NCBI GenBank assembly: GCA_013141175.1
Contig: JABFRN010000001.1
Location: 124,001 to 188,000 of the forward strand
Direction of reading: 5' to 3'
From: Lysobacter sp.
Lineage (GTDB): Bacteria; Pseudomonadota; Gammaproteobacteria; Xanthomonadales; Xanthomonadaceae
Length of the DNA: 64,000 nucleotides
A model generated the notes under the pieces. The model saw nothing but the letters and a program-made list of their open reading frames with translations, searched no databases and was not told the origin of the DNA. Made by a program: the position numbers and the translations under genes. Positions 1 through 7,312 of the stretch are shown piece after piece. The number at the start of each line of letters is the position of its first letter. Positions within the stretch are counted from its first letter, which is position 1.

Positions 1-186
1 CTGCACCTGGGTGTGGTCGGCGCCGACCAGCGCGACGATCATGCCGAGGATCCACGGCGCGAGCAGCGCCAGAAACACGGCGGTGACGCGCTGCCACCAG
101 AAATGAGCGGTGCCGGACTTCGCCGAACCCAGGCCATGGGCACGGCCGACCGGCGTACGGAAATCGGGTGAAGGGGACTTGCTCAT
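1..186 (-). CDS. sdhD: Succinate dehydrogenase membrane anchor subunit SdhD (partial, N-terminal 62 residues)
   Basis: This is the N-terminal part of a small membrane anchor of succinate dehydrogenase (complex II), cut by the window edge. The visible protein begins MSKSPSPDFRTPVGRAHGLG. It has the family's G-S-A-K-S-G-T-x-H-F-W-W-Q-R-x-T-A segment, followed by the first hydrophobic helix. In the family, SdhC and SdhD together bind haem b and ubiquinone in the inner membrane. Its ATG overlaps the sdhC stop codon (ATGA), which points to translational coupling in an sdhCD(AB) operon continuing beyond the window. Confidence 0.9.
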   Translation of the reverse strand, partial: MSKSPSPDFRTPVGRAHGLGSAKSGTAHFWWQRVTAVFLALLAPWILGMIVALVGADHTQVQ

Positions 187-572
187 GCGCCACCCCGCAT
201 CGCGAAGAACCAGATCGCGGCGGTGGACACCACGGTCAGCGCCGCAACGGTGTAGCCGGATTTGTAGACCTGCGGAATCTGGAAACCCCAGCCCGCATCC
301 CACAGCAGGTGACGGATCCCGTTGAGCAGGTGGTACATCAGCGCCAGCGAGAACCCGAACAGCGCCAGCTTGCCGAACGGCGAAGCGAGGCATGCTGCGG
401 CGCGATCGTAGGCATCACCGCCCTGTGCCACCGCCAGCAACCACCACGCCAGCACGAACGCACCGAAGGAAAGGACGATGCCGCTGATGCGATGCAGGAT
501 CGACATCACGGTGGTGATCTGCTTCCGGTAAATCTGCAGATGCGGCGACAAAGGACGTGCGCGGTTGCTCAT
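183..572 (-). CDS. sdhC: Succinate dehydrogenase cytochrome b556 subunit SdhC
   Basis: The 129-residue protein opens MSNRARPLSPHLQIYRKQ and has three hydrophobic helices. The S-P-H-L-x-I-Y motif and the H-R-x-S-G motif (quinone and haem site region) near residue 30 are typical of SdhC, as is the later Y-H-L-x-N-G-I-R-H-L segment holding the haem-ligand histidine. It anchors the catalytic SdhAB dimer and passes electrons to ubiquinone. I chose the ATG at 572 because the homologous sequence begins there; the open frame runs upstream only through non-homologous sequence. The gene lies about 50 bases downstream of the SdhAF4-like gene and overlaps sdhD by four bases. Confidence 0.93.
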   Translation of the reverse strand: MSNRARPLSPHLQIYRKQITTVMSILHRISGIVLSFGAFVLAWWLLAVAQGGDAYDRAAACLASPFGKLALFGFSLALMYHLLNGIRHLLWDAGWGFQIPQVYKSGYTVAALTVVSTAAIWFFAMRGGA

Positions 573-619
573 TCGTGTGGCACCCAGATCGGGGAAGGGG
601 TTGCACTTCAAAACGGTTT

Positions 620-787
620 TCAGAAATCGATGCAGCGGCCGTTCTTTTCCCAGTCGCCGAAACGCGTCGGGTCGGGGCCATCGCGGCCCCCGATCTCCTT
701 GGCACCGATGCACTGCTCCGGCACGGATGGCTCGGTCGGCACCGCATCGGGACGGGGTTCGGGAATGGGAACGGTTTCGCCTATCAT
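620..787 (-). CDS. Succinate dehydrogenase assembly factor 4-like small protein (DUF1674)
   Basis: A 55-residue reading frame, easily missed because of its size. Its C-terminus reads KEIGGRDGPDPTRFGDW followed by EKNGRCIDF, which is the conserved signature of the DUF1674/SdhAF4 family. In mitochondria the homologue (Sdh8/SDHAF4) binds flavinylated SdhA and protects it until it joins SdhB. The N-terminal half is a Pro/Glu-rich, probably disordered tail. An AGGA ribosome-binding site lies 7-8 bases before the ATG. Its place directly upstream of sdhC, on the same strand, supports the assignment and suggests co-expression with the complex it helps assemble. Confidence 0.85.
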   Translation of the reverse strand: MIGETVPIPEPRPDAVPTEPSVPEQCIGAKEIGGRDGPDPTRFGDWEKNGRCIDF

Positions 788-826
788 GCGCTGATTCCTG
801 AACTCGGTAGTTTAAGTCCCGCCCCC

Positions 827-1762
827 ATGCCGAACAACCCGCAAACGCTGTCGACGTCGTGGTTCGCCTTGCCCGACCATCGTCTAATGGCGCTGAACGG
901 CCGTGATGCGGTCGCGTTCGCCCAAGCGCAAACCATGAACGATGTCGCTGCACTGCGCGACGGCGAGTGGCATTGGAACGGCTGGCTGACGCCAAAAGGG
1001 CGTGTGATCGCCCTGTTCGCGCTGATCCGGCTCGACGCCGATACGTTGTGGATGCTGCTGCCGGATGCGGACGCCGACGCAATGGCCACGCAACTGCGCC
1101 GTTTCGTGTTCCGCAGCAAGGTCGCGATCGCGGTTCGCGGAGATCTGCATGTCGCCGGCAGGCTCAGCGCGTCAGATCTGGCCTCAGGCAACCATTGGGC
1201 CGGTGATGCCACCGATCTGATCGAACTGGACTGCAGCGGCGATCTTGGCAACGGACACCCGGGCAGGAGCCTGCGGATCACGACCGCGGCGGCAGCGTCC
1301 GAGGATGCCGCAGGCATCGCGGCTTGGCACCGCGCCGACCTCGAACACGGTTGGCCGCGTCTGGAAGCCGGTCAATCCGGGCTGTGGACACCGCAGCAGC
1401 TCTCTCTGGAGCGGTTGCGCGCCTACAGCGTCAAGAAGGGCTGCTACCCCGGCCAGGAAATCGTCGCGCGTACCCACTTCCTGGGGCAGGCCAAGCGCGG
1501 ACTGGCGCTGATCCGTACGGCGATGCCGCTGTCGCCCGGGGCCGAACTTTCTTCGGGCGGTGTCGTGGTGGGGACAGTGATCAGCACCCGCAACGACACG
1601 GCGCTGGCGGTATTGCCGTTCGACCTCCACCCGCAAGCCATTGATCTCCAAGCCCTTGATGCCCAGGCCATCGCTTCGCTCGCGCCGCAGAAAGGCGAAA
1701 GCCCCGCGCTTGGCGGGGCTTTCTGGAAGATCGAGCCGCTGCGCCCCGGTCTGGCGCGCTGA
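827..1762 (+). CDS. ygfZ: Folate-binding Fe-S cluster repair protein YgfZ/GcvT-like
   Basis: The 311-residue protein has the GcvT-like fold seen in YgfZ/IBA57, which uses folate to help maintain certain Fe-S enzymes. The diagnostic K-x-C-Y-x-G-Q-E signature is present as KKGCYPGQEIVAR at about residue 205. The N-terminal half carries the family's G-x-L-T-P-K-G-R-type segment (GWLTPKGRV). I chose the ATG at 827 because homology begins at FALPDHRLMALNGRDAVAF; the open frame upstream covers the divergent sdh gene. It is divergent from the SDH assembly factor, about 40 bases away, a sensible pairing since SdhB is itself an Fe-S protein. Confidence 0.9.
   Translation: MPNNPQTLSTSWFALPDHRLMALNGRDAVAFAQAQTMNDVAALRDGEWHWNGWLTPKGRVIALFALIRLDADTLWMLLPDADADAMATQLRRFVFRSKVAIAVRGDLHVAGRLSASDLASGNHWAGDATDLIELDCSGDLGNGHPGRSLRITTAAAASEDAAGIAAWHRADLEHGWPRLEAGQSGLWTPQQLSLERLRAYSVKKGCYPGQEIVARTHFLGQAKRGLALIRTAMPLSPGAELSSGGVVVGTVISTRNDTALAVLPFDLHPQAIDLQALDAQAIASLAPQKGESPALGGAFWKIEPLRPGLAR
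1697..1723. terminator. Bidirectional terminator-like hairpin inside the 3' end of ygfZ
   Basis: A perfect 11-bp inverted repeat (GAAAGCCCCGC / GCGGGGCTTTC) with a 5-base loop lies within the last 25 codons of ygfZ. Because the stem ends in AAA/TTT on both sides, it has terminator form in both directions. It could end the leftward XVIPCD gene, whose stop codon is about 60 bases away, and also affect ygfZ itself. No separate terminator is seen between the two convergent genes. Confidence 0.55.
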
Positions 1763-1784
1763 GCGGCCGGAACGCCATGCAACG

Positions 1785-2264
1785 TCAGATCAGCGAGCGT
1801 GTACCCATGCTCTGCCGGTCCTGTTCCTGCGTCATCTGATAGGACTGCTGGCGCTCCTGCGACTGCGTCTGCTGCTGGCGCTGCTCGTTCATGCGGTTGA
1901 TTTCCTGCAGATTCTGCTCGGCCGACTGGGTCAATTCCTGGGTCGGCACCGCATGGGTGCGTACGGTCGGGCTGTTCGGATCGCCTTGATAGAGGATCGC
2001 GTACTTGCCGTCGACGTCGCTGTTGCGGTCGTTCGCGCGACTGAGGACAACGCCATCGATGCCGGACTTCGGGTCCAGCGACGAATTTTCGCGCGCCAGT
2101 TCTGCCTTGAAAGACCGCAGCGCCGCCGAAGTGGCATTGTGATTGAGGTTGGGGCCGTCGATGCCGTTCTCGCCGTGCATCTTCTCGAAGTTGCTCCTGA
2201 GCGACATGTACTGGTCGTAGTCGGGATGCCCGGGTTGGTGCGCGTATTGGGGTTCGTGGCTCAT
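1785..2264 (-). CDS. Stand-alone XVIPCD-domain protein (putative X-type type IV secretion substrate)
   Basis: The 159-residue protein resembles the XVIPCD, the C-terminal recognition domain of Xanthomonadales antibacterial T4SS effectors that binds VirD4. Visible hallmarks are the early HPDYDQY segment, the central GIDGVVLS motif, the YAILYQGDPNSPTVRTHAVP stretch, the T-Q-E-L-T-Q-S-A-E-Q-N-L-Q block and a Gln-rich tail. In known effectors a toxin domain precedes the XVIPCD; here the protein is essentially XVIPCD alone, with no room for a toxin domain and no obvious immunity gene beside it. The start is set by a strong AAGGAGA site 6 bases before ATG 2264. It may be an effector remnant, a small effector or an adaptor. 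Confidence 0.72.
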   Translation of the reverse strand: MSHEPQYAHQPGHPDYDQYMSLRSNFEKMHGENGIDGPNLNHNATSAALRSFKAELARENSSLDPKSGIDGVVLSRANDRNSDVDGKYAILYQGDPNSPTVRTHAVPTQELTQSAEQNLQEINRMNEQRQQQTQSQERQQSYQMTQEQDRQSMGTRSLI

Positions 2265-2385
2265 CGCTGTCTCCTTGGCTGGCAGCTTGGCGGCCCCGAC
2301 GAACGGGGCGGCGCCCATGGAACGGTCCGATACTACACCGGGCCGGCGCCGGTGGTCACGACACCGGCATCCGGGTCGCTGCCGT

Positions 2386-4671
2386 TCAGCCGGCCAGGGC
2401 GTCAGCCGCCGCGACGATGTCCCCGTCCGACGGAATCACCAGGAAGGCCGCCCCCGCCAGCGGGGTGAAGGTATCGGCGCCGACCACCCGACGCAGCGGC
2501 GTCTCGCCATGCTCGCCGCATAGCAGCCCACCCTCGACCAGCGCGGTGATCACGCCCTCGCCCACGCCAGCGCTGCGGCGGCCCTCGTCCACCACGATGA
2601 TCCGCTTCGCCCCCGTGGCCTGCGCCTGGATGAAGGCATCGTTGAGCGGCACCAGCCAACGCAGATCGACCACCCGGGTCTTCCAACCGTGCCTGGCCTC
2701 GATCGCGCGCGCGGCACGCAGGCTCATCGGCACGCCGTTGCCGAAACTGAAGATCACCAGATCGTCGCCATCGCCATATGTCCTGCCCTCGCCGAGGGTC
2801 ATCGCCTGATCCGGCGATGGGTATTCGGTCAACCACAGGCCGTCGCCCGCGTCGTACAGGTCCTTGGCCATGTACAGCGCGATCGGTTCGAGGAACGCGC
2901 AGACGCGGCCATCGACCTTCGCCAGCGCCATCATCGTGCGCAGCATCGTCGCGGCATCGTCGCCGCGCGAGGGGCAGCCGACCACGAGACCGGGGATGTC
3001 GCGCAACGCAGTGATCGAATTGTCGTTGTGGAAGTGGCCACCGAAACCGCGCTGATAGCCGAGCGAGGCGATCCGCACCACCATCGGGTTGCGGTACTGG
3101 CCGTTGCTGAAGAACTGCAGGCTCGCCGCTTCGCCGCGGATCTGGTCGCAGGCGTTGTGGAAATACGCGAGGTACTGGATCTCGGGCATCGGCAGCATGC
3201 CCATGTTCGCGTAACCCTGGGCGAGGCCGAGAATGATGGTTTCGTCGAGCAGCGTATTGAACACGCGCTTGTTGCCGAAGGCTTTGTGCAAACCCTTGGT
3301 GACGGTGTAGACGCCGCCCTTCTGCGCCACATCCTCGCCGAACAGCAAGGTCTCGGGATACTTGCAGAACAGATCGTGCAAGGCCTGGTTGATCTGGACC
3401 GCGAGATGTTTCGCCGGCTGCTTTTCCGGCAGTTTCGACTCGCCACCGAATGCATCGATACGTTTTTCGGCATGGTCGAAGCGCGCCGCTTCGGCCTTGA
3501 CCTTGTCCGGCGTGTACGGCGCCAGCGGACGCATCACATCCTCCAGCGTGGTGATGCGCGGGCGACGGTCGGCGTCTTCGGCGGCTGCGAAACATTTCTT
3601 CCGCGTCTCTTCGTAGAGCGCGAGAATGTCGTCCTTCGACATCAGGCCGGATTCGAGCGCGATGCCGGCACTGCGCAACAGCGGATCGCTCGCTTCGACC
3701 GCGCACAATTCTTCGATATTCCGCCATTCGATCTCGAAGTCGGTGCCCGCATGGCCCATGATCCGCGTGGTGCGCAGATGCAGGAAGGTGGGGCGGCGCG
3801 TGCCGCGGCAGTGTTCGACCGCCGCCTGCACCTGGCCGTAGCCGGCGGCGAGATCAAGGCCATCGGCGTAGAAATAGTCGAGGTCCGGCCGGCTGCGGAA
3901 ATTGCGCGCCACCCAACCGTCCGGCGTCTTCACCGAGATACCGATACCGTTGTCCTCGCACACGTACAGCACCGGCGCCGGCAGCTTCTGGTACGCGGTC
4001 CACGCTGCGGCGTTGAATGCGGTCTGCGCGGTGGCGTGGTTGCTGGAAGCATCGCCGAACGAGCAGATCGCGATGCTGTCGCCGGGAATGGGCAGCGCAT
4101 GACCGATGCGGCGGGCGTGGTCGATCGCGACCGCCGTGCCCAGCGCTTTCGGCAGATGCGAAGCGATGGTCGAGGTCTGCGGCAGCACCCACAGCGGTTT
4201 GCTGCCCCACACCTTGTGACGACCGCCGCTGGCCGGGTCTTCGGCGCTGGCCGCGAACGACAGGGCCGAATCCATGATCGGATCCATACCCGGAATCTTC
4301 CGGAAACGTTCGGCCATGAATCCGCCGGAACGATAGTGCAGGAACGCCGGATCAGTGTGCCGTGTCAGCCGCGCGACCATCGCATTGCCTTCGTGGCCGC
4401 TGCTGCCGATGGTGTAGAACACCTTGTTCTGCACGCGCAGCACGCGCGCCATCAGGTCGAGATGACGGCTGATCAGCTGCGATTCGAACAGTTCCCGGAA
4501 GCCCTGCGCATCGAGGGCGCTGCCATCGAGAACGCTTTCGTGCGGCGCCGGCTTGGCCTGCGCGTGGCCGGCCCATTCGCGCACGAAGGTCTGGAAATTG
4601 ACGTCGCAGATCTCGGCGCGGTTCAAGCCCTTCATGCGGGCGGGGATCGGGTTGGGCACGGCAGCGAACAT
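2386..4671 (-). CDS. Fused alpha/beta E1 component of a 2-oxo acid dehydrogenase (branched-chain type)
   Basis: A 761-residue thiamine-diphosphate enzyme in which the E1 alpha-like half (about residues 60-400) and the E1 beta-like transketolase half (about 430-761) lie in one chain. The ThDP/Mg motif is visible as GDASSNHATAQTAFNAA, and the beta half has LLFGEDVAQKGGVYTVTKGL and LDETIILGLAQGYA. By family it decarboxylates branched-chain 2-oxo acids and acylates the E2 lipoyl domain. No E2 or E3 gene is adjacent. A GGGGAGA site sits before ATG 4671. Fused E1 enzymes of this length are common in Xanthomonadaceae; the exact substrate cannot be read from sequence. Confidence 0.85.
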   Translation of the reverse strand: MFAAVPNPIPARMKGLNRAEICDVNFQTFVREWAGHAQAKPAPHESVLDGSALDAQGFRELFESQLISRHLDLMARVLRVQNKVFYTIGSSGHEGNAMVARLTRHTDPAFLHYRSGGFMAERFRKIPGMDPIMDSALSFAASAEDPASGGRHKVWGSKPLWVLPQTSTIASHLPKALGTAVAIDHARRIGHALPIPGDSIAICSFGDASSNHATAQTAFNAAAWTAYQKLPAPVLYVCEDNGIGISVKTPDGWVARNFRSRPDLDYFYADGLDLAAGYGQVQAAVEHCRGTRRPTFLHLRTTRIMGHAGTDFEIEWRNIEELCAVEASDPLLRSAGIALESGLMSKDDILALYEETRKKCFAAAEDADRRPRITTLEDVMRPLAPYTPDKVKAEAARFDHAEKRIDAFGGESKLPEKQPAKHLAVQINQALHDLFCKYPETLLFGEDVAQKGGVYTVTKGLHKAFGNKRVFNTLLDETIILGLAQGYANMGMLPMPEIQYLAYFHNACDQIRGEAASLQFFSNGQYRNPMVVRIASLGYQRGFGGHFHNDNSITALRDIPGLVVGCPSRGDDAATMLRTMMALAKVDGRVCAFLEPIALYMAKDLYDAGDGLWLTEYPSPDQAMTLGEGRTYGDGDDLVIFSFGNGVPMSLRAARAIEARHGWKTRVVDLRWLVPLNDAFIQAQATGAKRIIVVDEGRRSAGVGEGVITALVEGGLLCGEHGETPLRRVVGADTFTPLAGAAFLVIPSDGDIVAAADALAG

Positions 4672-4721
4672 GGCGTCTCCCCTGCCCTCGCGCGCGAAGG
4701 CCGGTACTTGTGATGTGGAAA

Positions 4722-5336
4722 TCAGTCGGTCTGCGCGTTGCGCATCGGCACGAAGCCGGGCTGCATCCGCACGTGCTTGATCCAACGCTCGACATGCGGA
4801 TACGCGCCCAGATCGAAGCCGCCGTCTTCGGCGACATGGGTGTACGCGAACAGGGCGATATCGGCGATGGTGTAATGCTCGCCGCCGAACCACGGCAGGC
4901 GATGCAGATGCCGTTCCATCGCCGCCAGCGCCTCGTCTCCCGAGGTTTTCAGGGCGTCCAGCGATGCGCGGCGCGGATGGTCGGACGGCAGGAACATGCG
5001 GACGAACCGCGACACCGCGATGTAGGGCTCATGGCTGTACTGCTCGAAGAACATCCACTGCAGCGTCTTCGCACGATCCCACGGATCGTCCGGCAGCAAA
5101 GGCGATCCCTCTGCCAGGTAGTGCAGGATCGCATTCGACTCGGACATCGTGCGGCCATCGTCGAGTTTCAGCACCGGCACCTTGCCGCGATCGTTCATCG
5201 CCAGGAACTCCGGCGACAGGTTCTCGCCGCCGGTGATGTCGATCTCTTCCCATTCGTAGGCGCGGCCGAGCTGCGCCATCAGCAGTTGCAGTTTGTAGCA
5301 GTTGCCCGAACTGGACATGCCATAGAGCGTGATCAT
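4722..5336 (-). CDS. Glutathione S-transferase family protein
   Basis: The 204-residue protein has an N-terminal thioredoxin-like domain starting MITLYGMSSSGNCYKLQLL. It contains the cis-proline motif KVPVLKLDDG and the S-E-S-N-A-I-L-H-Y-L-A segment that binds the glutathione gamma-glutamyl group. The C-terminal helical domain has the ADIALFAYTHVAEDGGFDL stretch. Such enzymes conjugate or exchange glutathione on electrophiles; the physiological substrate is unknown. Its ATG overlaps the stop codon of the acetyltransferase gene upstream, so the two are probably translated together. Confidence 0.88.
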   Translation of the reverse strand: MITLYGMSSSGNCYKLQLLMAQLGRAYEWEEIDITGGENLSPEFLAMNDRGKVPVLKLDDGRTMSESNAILHYLAEGSPLLPDDPWDRAKTLQWMFFEQYSHEPYIAVSRFVRMFLPSDHPRRASLDALKTSGDEALAAMERHLHRLPWFGGEHYTIADIALFAYTHVAEDGGFDLGAYPHVERWIKHVRMQPGFVPMRNAQTD

Positions 5337-5884
5337 CGCGATGCCCCTGCGCTTCGCGCGCGCCATTCTTCGCGGGTCTGTCCCCAGAGATCGATCGCAT
5401 GCACATCGAGCGGCGGCGGCAGCGCACCCGGGCCGAGATTGCGCGACCCCAGACGCTGCGCGACCTTCTGCGACGCGATGTTCTGCGGCGAAATGCAGTG
5501 GATCACTTCGTCCCAACCCAGCGTGTCGAAGGCCCAATCGATCGCCGCAACGCACGCTTCAGTGCAGTAACCCTTGCCGTGCGCATCCTGATGAAAGGCA
5601 TAGCCGACTTCGGTGCCCGGCCAGCCGTCGGGACGCCAGGGGCCCGCTTGCCCGATCCATAGGCCGCTGGATTTCTCGATCACCGAAAACATCGCGAAGC
5701 CCTGCACCGTCCATGCACCGGGCATCTGCAGAAAGCGACGCCAGGCGTCGCCGCGCGCGTGCGGGCCGCCGATGATCCGAGACGATTCGTGGGCGAAGAA
5801 TTCGGCGTAGCGCTCGAAGTCTTCGATCTGCGGCAGGCGCAGAATCAGACGTTCGGTTTCGAGTTGGATCTGCGCGATGGACAT
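5333..5884 (-). CDS. GNAT family N-acetyltransferase (RimJ/RimL-like)
   Basis: This 183-residue protein begins with the ETERLILRLPQIEDFERYAEF pattern shared by RimJ/RimL-type GNAT enzymes. The acetyl-CoA-binding segment appears as EVGYAFHQDAHGKGYCTEA, followed by a helix and the ISPQNIASQKVAQRLG motif. These enzymes acetylate protein N-termini or small molecules; the substrate here is unknown. It overlaps the downstream GST gene by four bases (ATGA), which makes a two-gene unit likely. Confidence 0.88.
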   Translation of the reverse strand: MSIAQIQLETERLILRLPQIEDFERYAEFFAHESSRIIGGPHARGDAWRRFLQMPGAWTVQGFAMFSVIEKSSGLWIGQAGPWRPDGWPGTEVGYAFHQDAHGKGYCTEACVAAIDWAFDTLGWDEVIHCISPQNIASQKVAQRLGSRNLGPGALPPPLDVHAIDLWGQTREEWRARSAGASR

Positions 5885-5928
5885 GGGTGCAAGCCCGTCA
5901 AGAGATAAGCGAGGATCGGCAAGTCCAG

Positions 5929-5957
5929 TGTCATCCAGAGCGAAGCGAGGGATGACA
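5929..5957. repeat. Short palindromic intergenic repeat (hairpin)
   Basis: TGTCATCC and GGGATGACA flank an AGAGCGAAGCGA spacer, forming an imperfect palindrome between gcdH and the acetyltransferase gene. The form resembles the dispersed GTCAT...ATGAC palindromes common in Xanthomonadaceae intergenic regions. It is the same general type as, but not a copy of, the larger element at 18166-18247. It could also act as a terminator for gcdH, although no T-run is seen. Confidence 0.45.
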
Positions 5958-5987
5958 GCGATCCTGAGCGCCGAGCTTGTCTTTCAA

Positions 5988-7151
5988 TCAGAACGCGTTG
6001 ATGCCGGTCAGCTCGCGACCGACCACCAACTGGTGTACCGTTTCCGTGCCTTCGTAGGTGATCACCGATTCGAGATTCAGCGCATGGCGGATCGGGCAAT
6101 GCTCGGTGGTGATGCCCGCGCCGCCGAGGATGTCGCGCGCTTCGCGGGCGATGTCGATCGCCATGCGCACGTTGTTCCACTTCGCCAGACTGACCTGGGT
6201 CGGCTGCATGTTGCCGGCGTCTTTCAAACGGCCGAGCTGCAGCGACAGCAACTGCGCCATGGTGATGCGGCGGGCCATGTCGGCGAGTTTGAGCTGCACC
6301 GCCTGATTGGCAGTGAGCGGGCGGTTGAACAGGATGCGATCTTTGCCATAGCGCAGCGCTTCGTCGAGGCAGGCGATGGCAGCGCCGATCGGGCCCCAGG
6401 TGATGCCGTAACGGGCCTGCGTGAGGCAGCCGAGTGGACCCTTCAGACCCTTCACGTTCGGCAGGCGGTTGCTGTCGGGCACGCGCACGTTGTCGAAGAA
6501 CAGCGCGCTGGTGACCGAAGCGCGCAGGCTCATCTTGTGCTTGATCTCCTGCGCGGAGAAACCCGGCATGTCCTTTTCGATCAGGAAACCCTGGATGCCC
6601 TCGTCGGTCATCGCCCAGACGATCGCGACATCGGCGAGGTTGCCGTTGGTGATCCACATCTTCGAACCATTGATGACCCAGTCGCTCCCATCGCGCTTGG
6701 CGTGGGTCTTCATGTTCGCCGGATCGGAGCCGCCGTGGGGTTCGGTCAGACCGAAGCAGCCGATGGCCTTGCCTGCGGCCATGTCCGGCAGCCAGCGCTG
6801 GCGCTGTTCTTCCGAACCATAGGCGTAGATCGGATACATGCACAGCGAGGACTGCACGCTGACGAAGCTGCGGATGCCCGAATCGCCGCGCTCCAGTTCC
6901 TGGCAGATCAGGCCGTAGCTGACCGAGTTGAGGCCGGCGCAACCGTACTGTTCCGGCAGCGACGAACCGAGCAGACCCAGTTCGGCGATCTCGGCGACCA
7001 GTTCGCGCGGGAAGCGGCCCTCATCGAAGGCCTTGCCGATGATCGGCAGCACCCGCTCGTCGGTGAAGCGCGCCACCGTGTCCTGCACCGCCCGCTCTTC
7101 TTCGCTCAGCAGGGAACGGACGTCGTAGAGATCGTAGGGATGCAAGGCCAT
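5988..7151 (-). CDS. gcdH: Glutaryl-CoA dehydrogenase (acyl-CoA dehydrogenase family)
   Basis: The 387-residue flavoprotein has the acyl-CoA dehydrogenase layout: N-terminal helices, the FAD-contact segment CFGLTEPHGGSDPANMKTHA, and the catalytic-base region YEGTETVHQLVVGRELTG at the C-terminus, with the active glutamate at about residue 367. The segment SGIRSFVSVQSSLCMYPIYA carries the arginine characteristic of glutaryl-CoA dehydrogenases. By family it oxidises and decarboxylates glutaryl-CoA to crotonyl-CoA in lysine and tryptophan breakdown, passing electrons to ETF. It stands alone in its orientation, between a repeat and a terminator. Confidence in GcdH over other family members is good but not absolute. 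Confidence 0.88.
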   Translation of the reverse strand: MALHPYDLYDVRSLLSEEERAVQDTVARFTDERVLPIIGKAFDEGRFPRELVAEIAELGLLGSSLPEQYGCAGLNSVSYGLICQELERGDSGIRSFVSVQSSLCMYPIYAYGSEEQRQRWLPDMAAGKAIGCFGLTEPHGGSDPANMKTHAKRDGSDWVINGSKMWITNGNLADVAIVWAMTDEGIQGFLIEKDMPGFSAQEIKHKMSLRASVTSALFFDNVRVPDSNRLPNVKGLKGPLGCLTQARYGITWGPIGAAIACLDEALRYGKDRILFNRPLTANQAVQLKLADMARRITMAQLLSLQLGRLKDAGNMQPTQVSLAKWNNVRMAIDIAREARDILGGAGITTEHCPIRHALNLESVITYEGTETVHQLVVGRELTGINAF

Positions 7152-7226
7152 GTCGGAACCGGTGGTCAGGGGTTAGCCCGCTATTGTATCGGGGCGAACT
7201 CCGGCCCGGCACCCCGCCACGCAACC

Positions 7227-7264
7227 CGGAACGAAAGACGGGGCCGGATCGCTCCGGCCCCGTC
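7227..7264 (-). terminator. Rho-independent terminator of the glycine-zipper gene
   Basis: A perfect 12-bp stem (GACGGGGCCGGA / TCCGGCCCCGTC) with a TCGC tetraloop spans 7237-7264. On the minus strand it is followed by CTTTCGTT. It lies about 50 bases beyond the stop codon of the glycine-zipper protein gene. Confidence 0.75.
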
Positions 7265-7312
7265 CCGATCAAGACCCGCCGAGGGACGGGTCTCGAAACC
7301 TGCAGTCAGGGG

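Noticed and set aside
2689..4713. Long open frame on the plus strand opposite the E1 dehydrogenase
   Set aside because: It is His/Arg/Ala-rich with no domain and mirrors a well-supported gene; such antisense frames are expected in GC-rich DNA.
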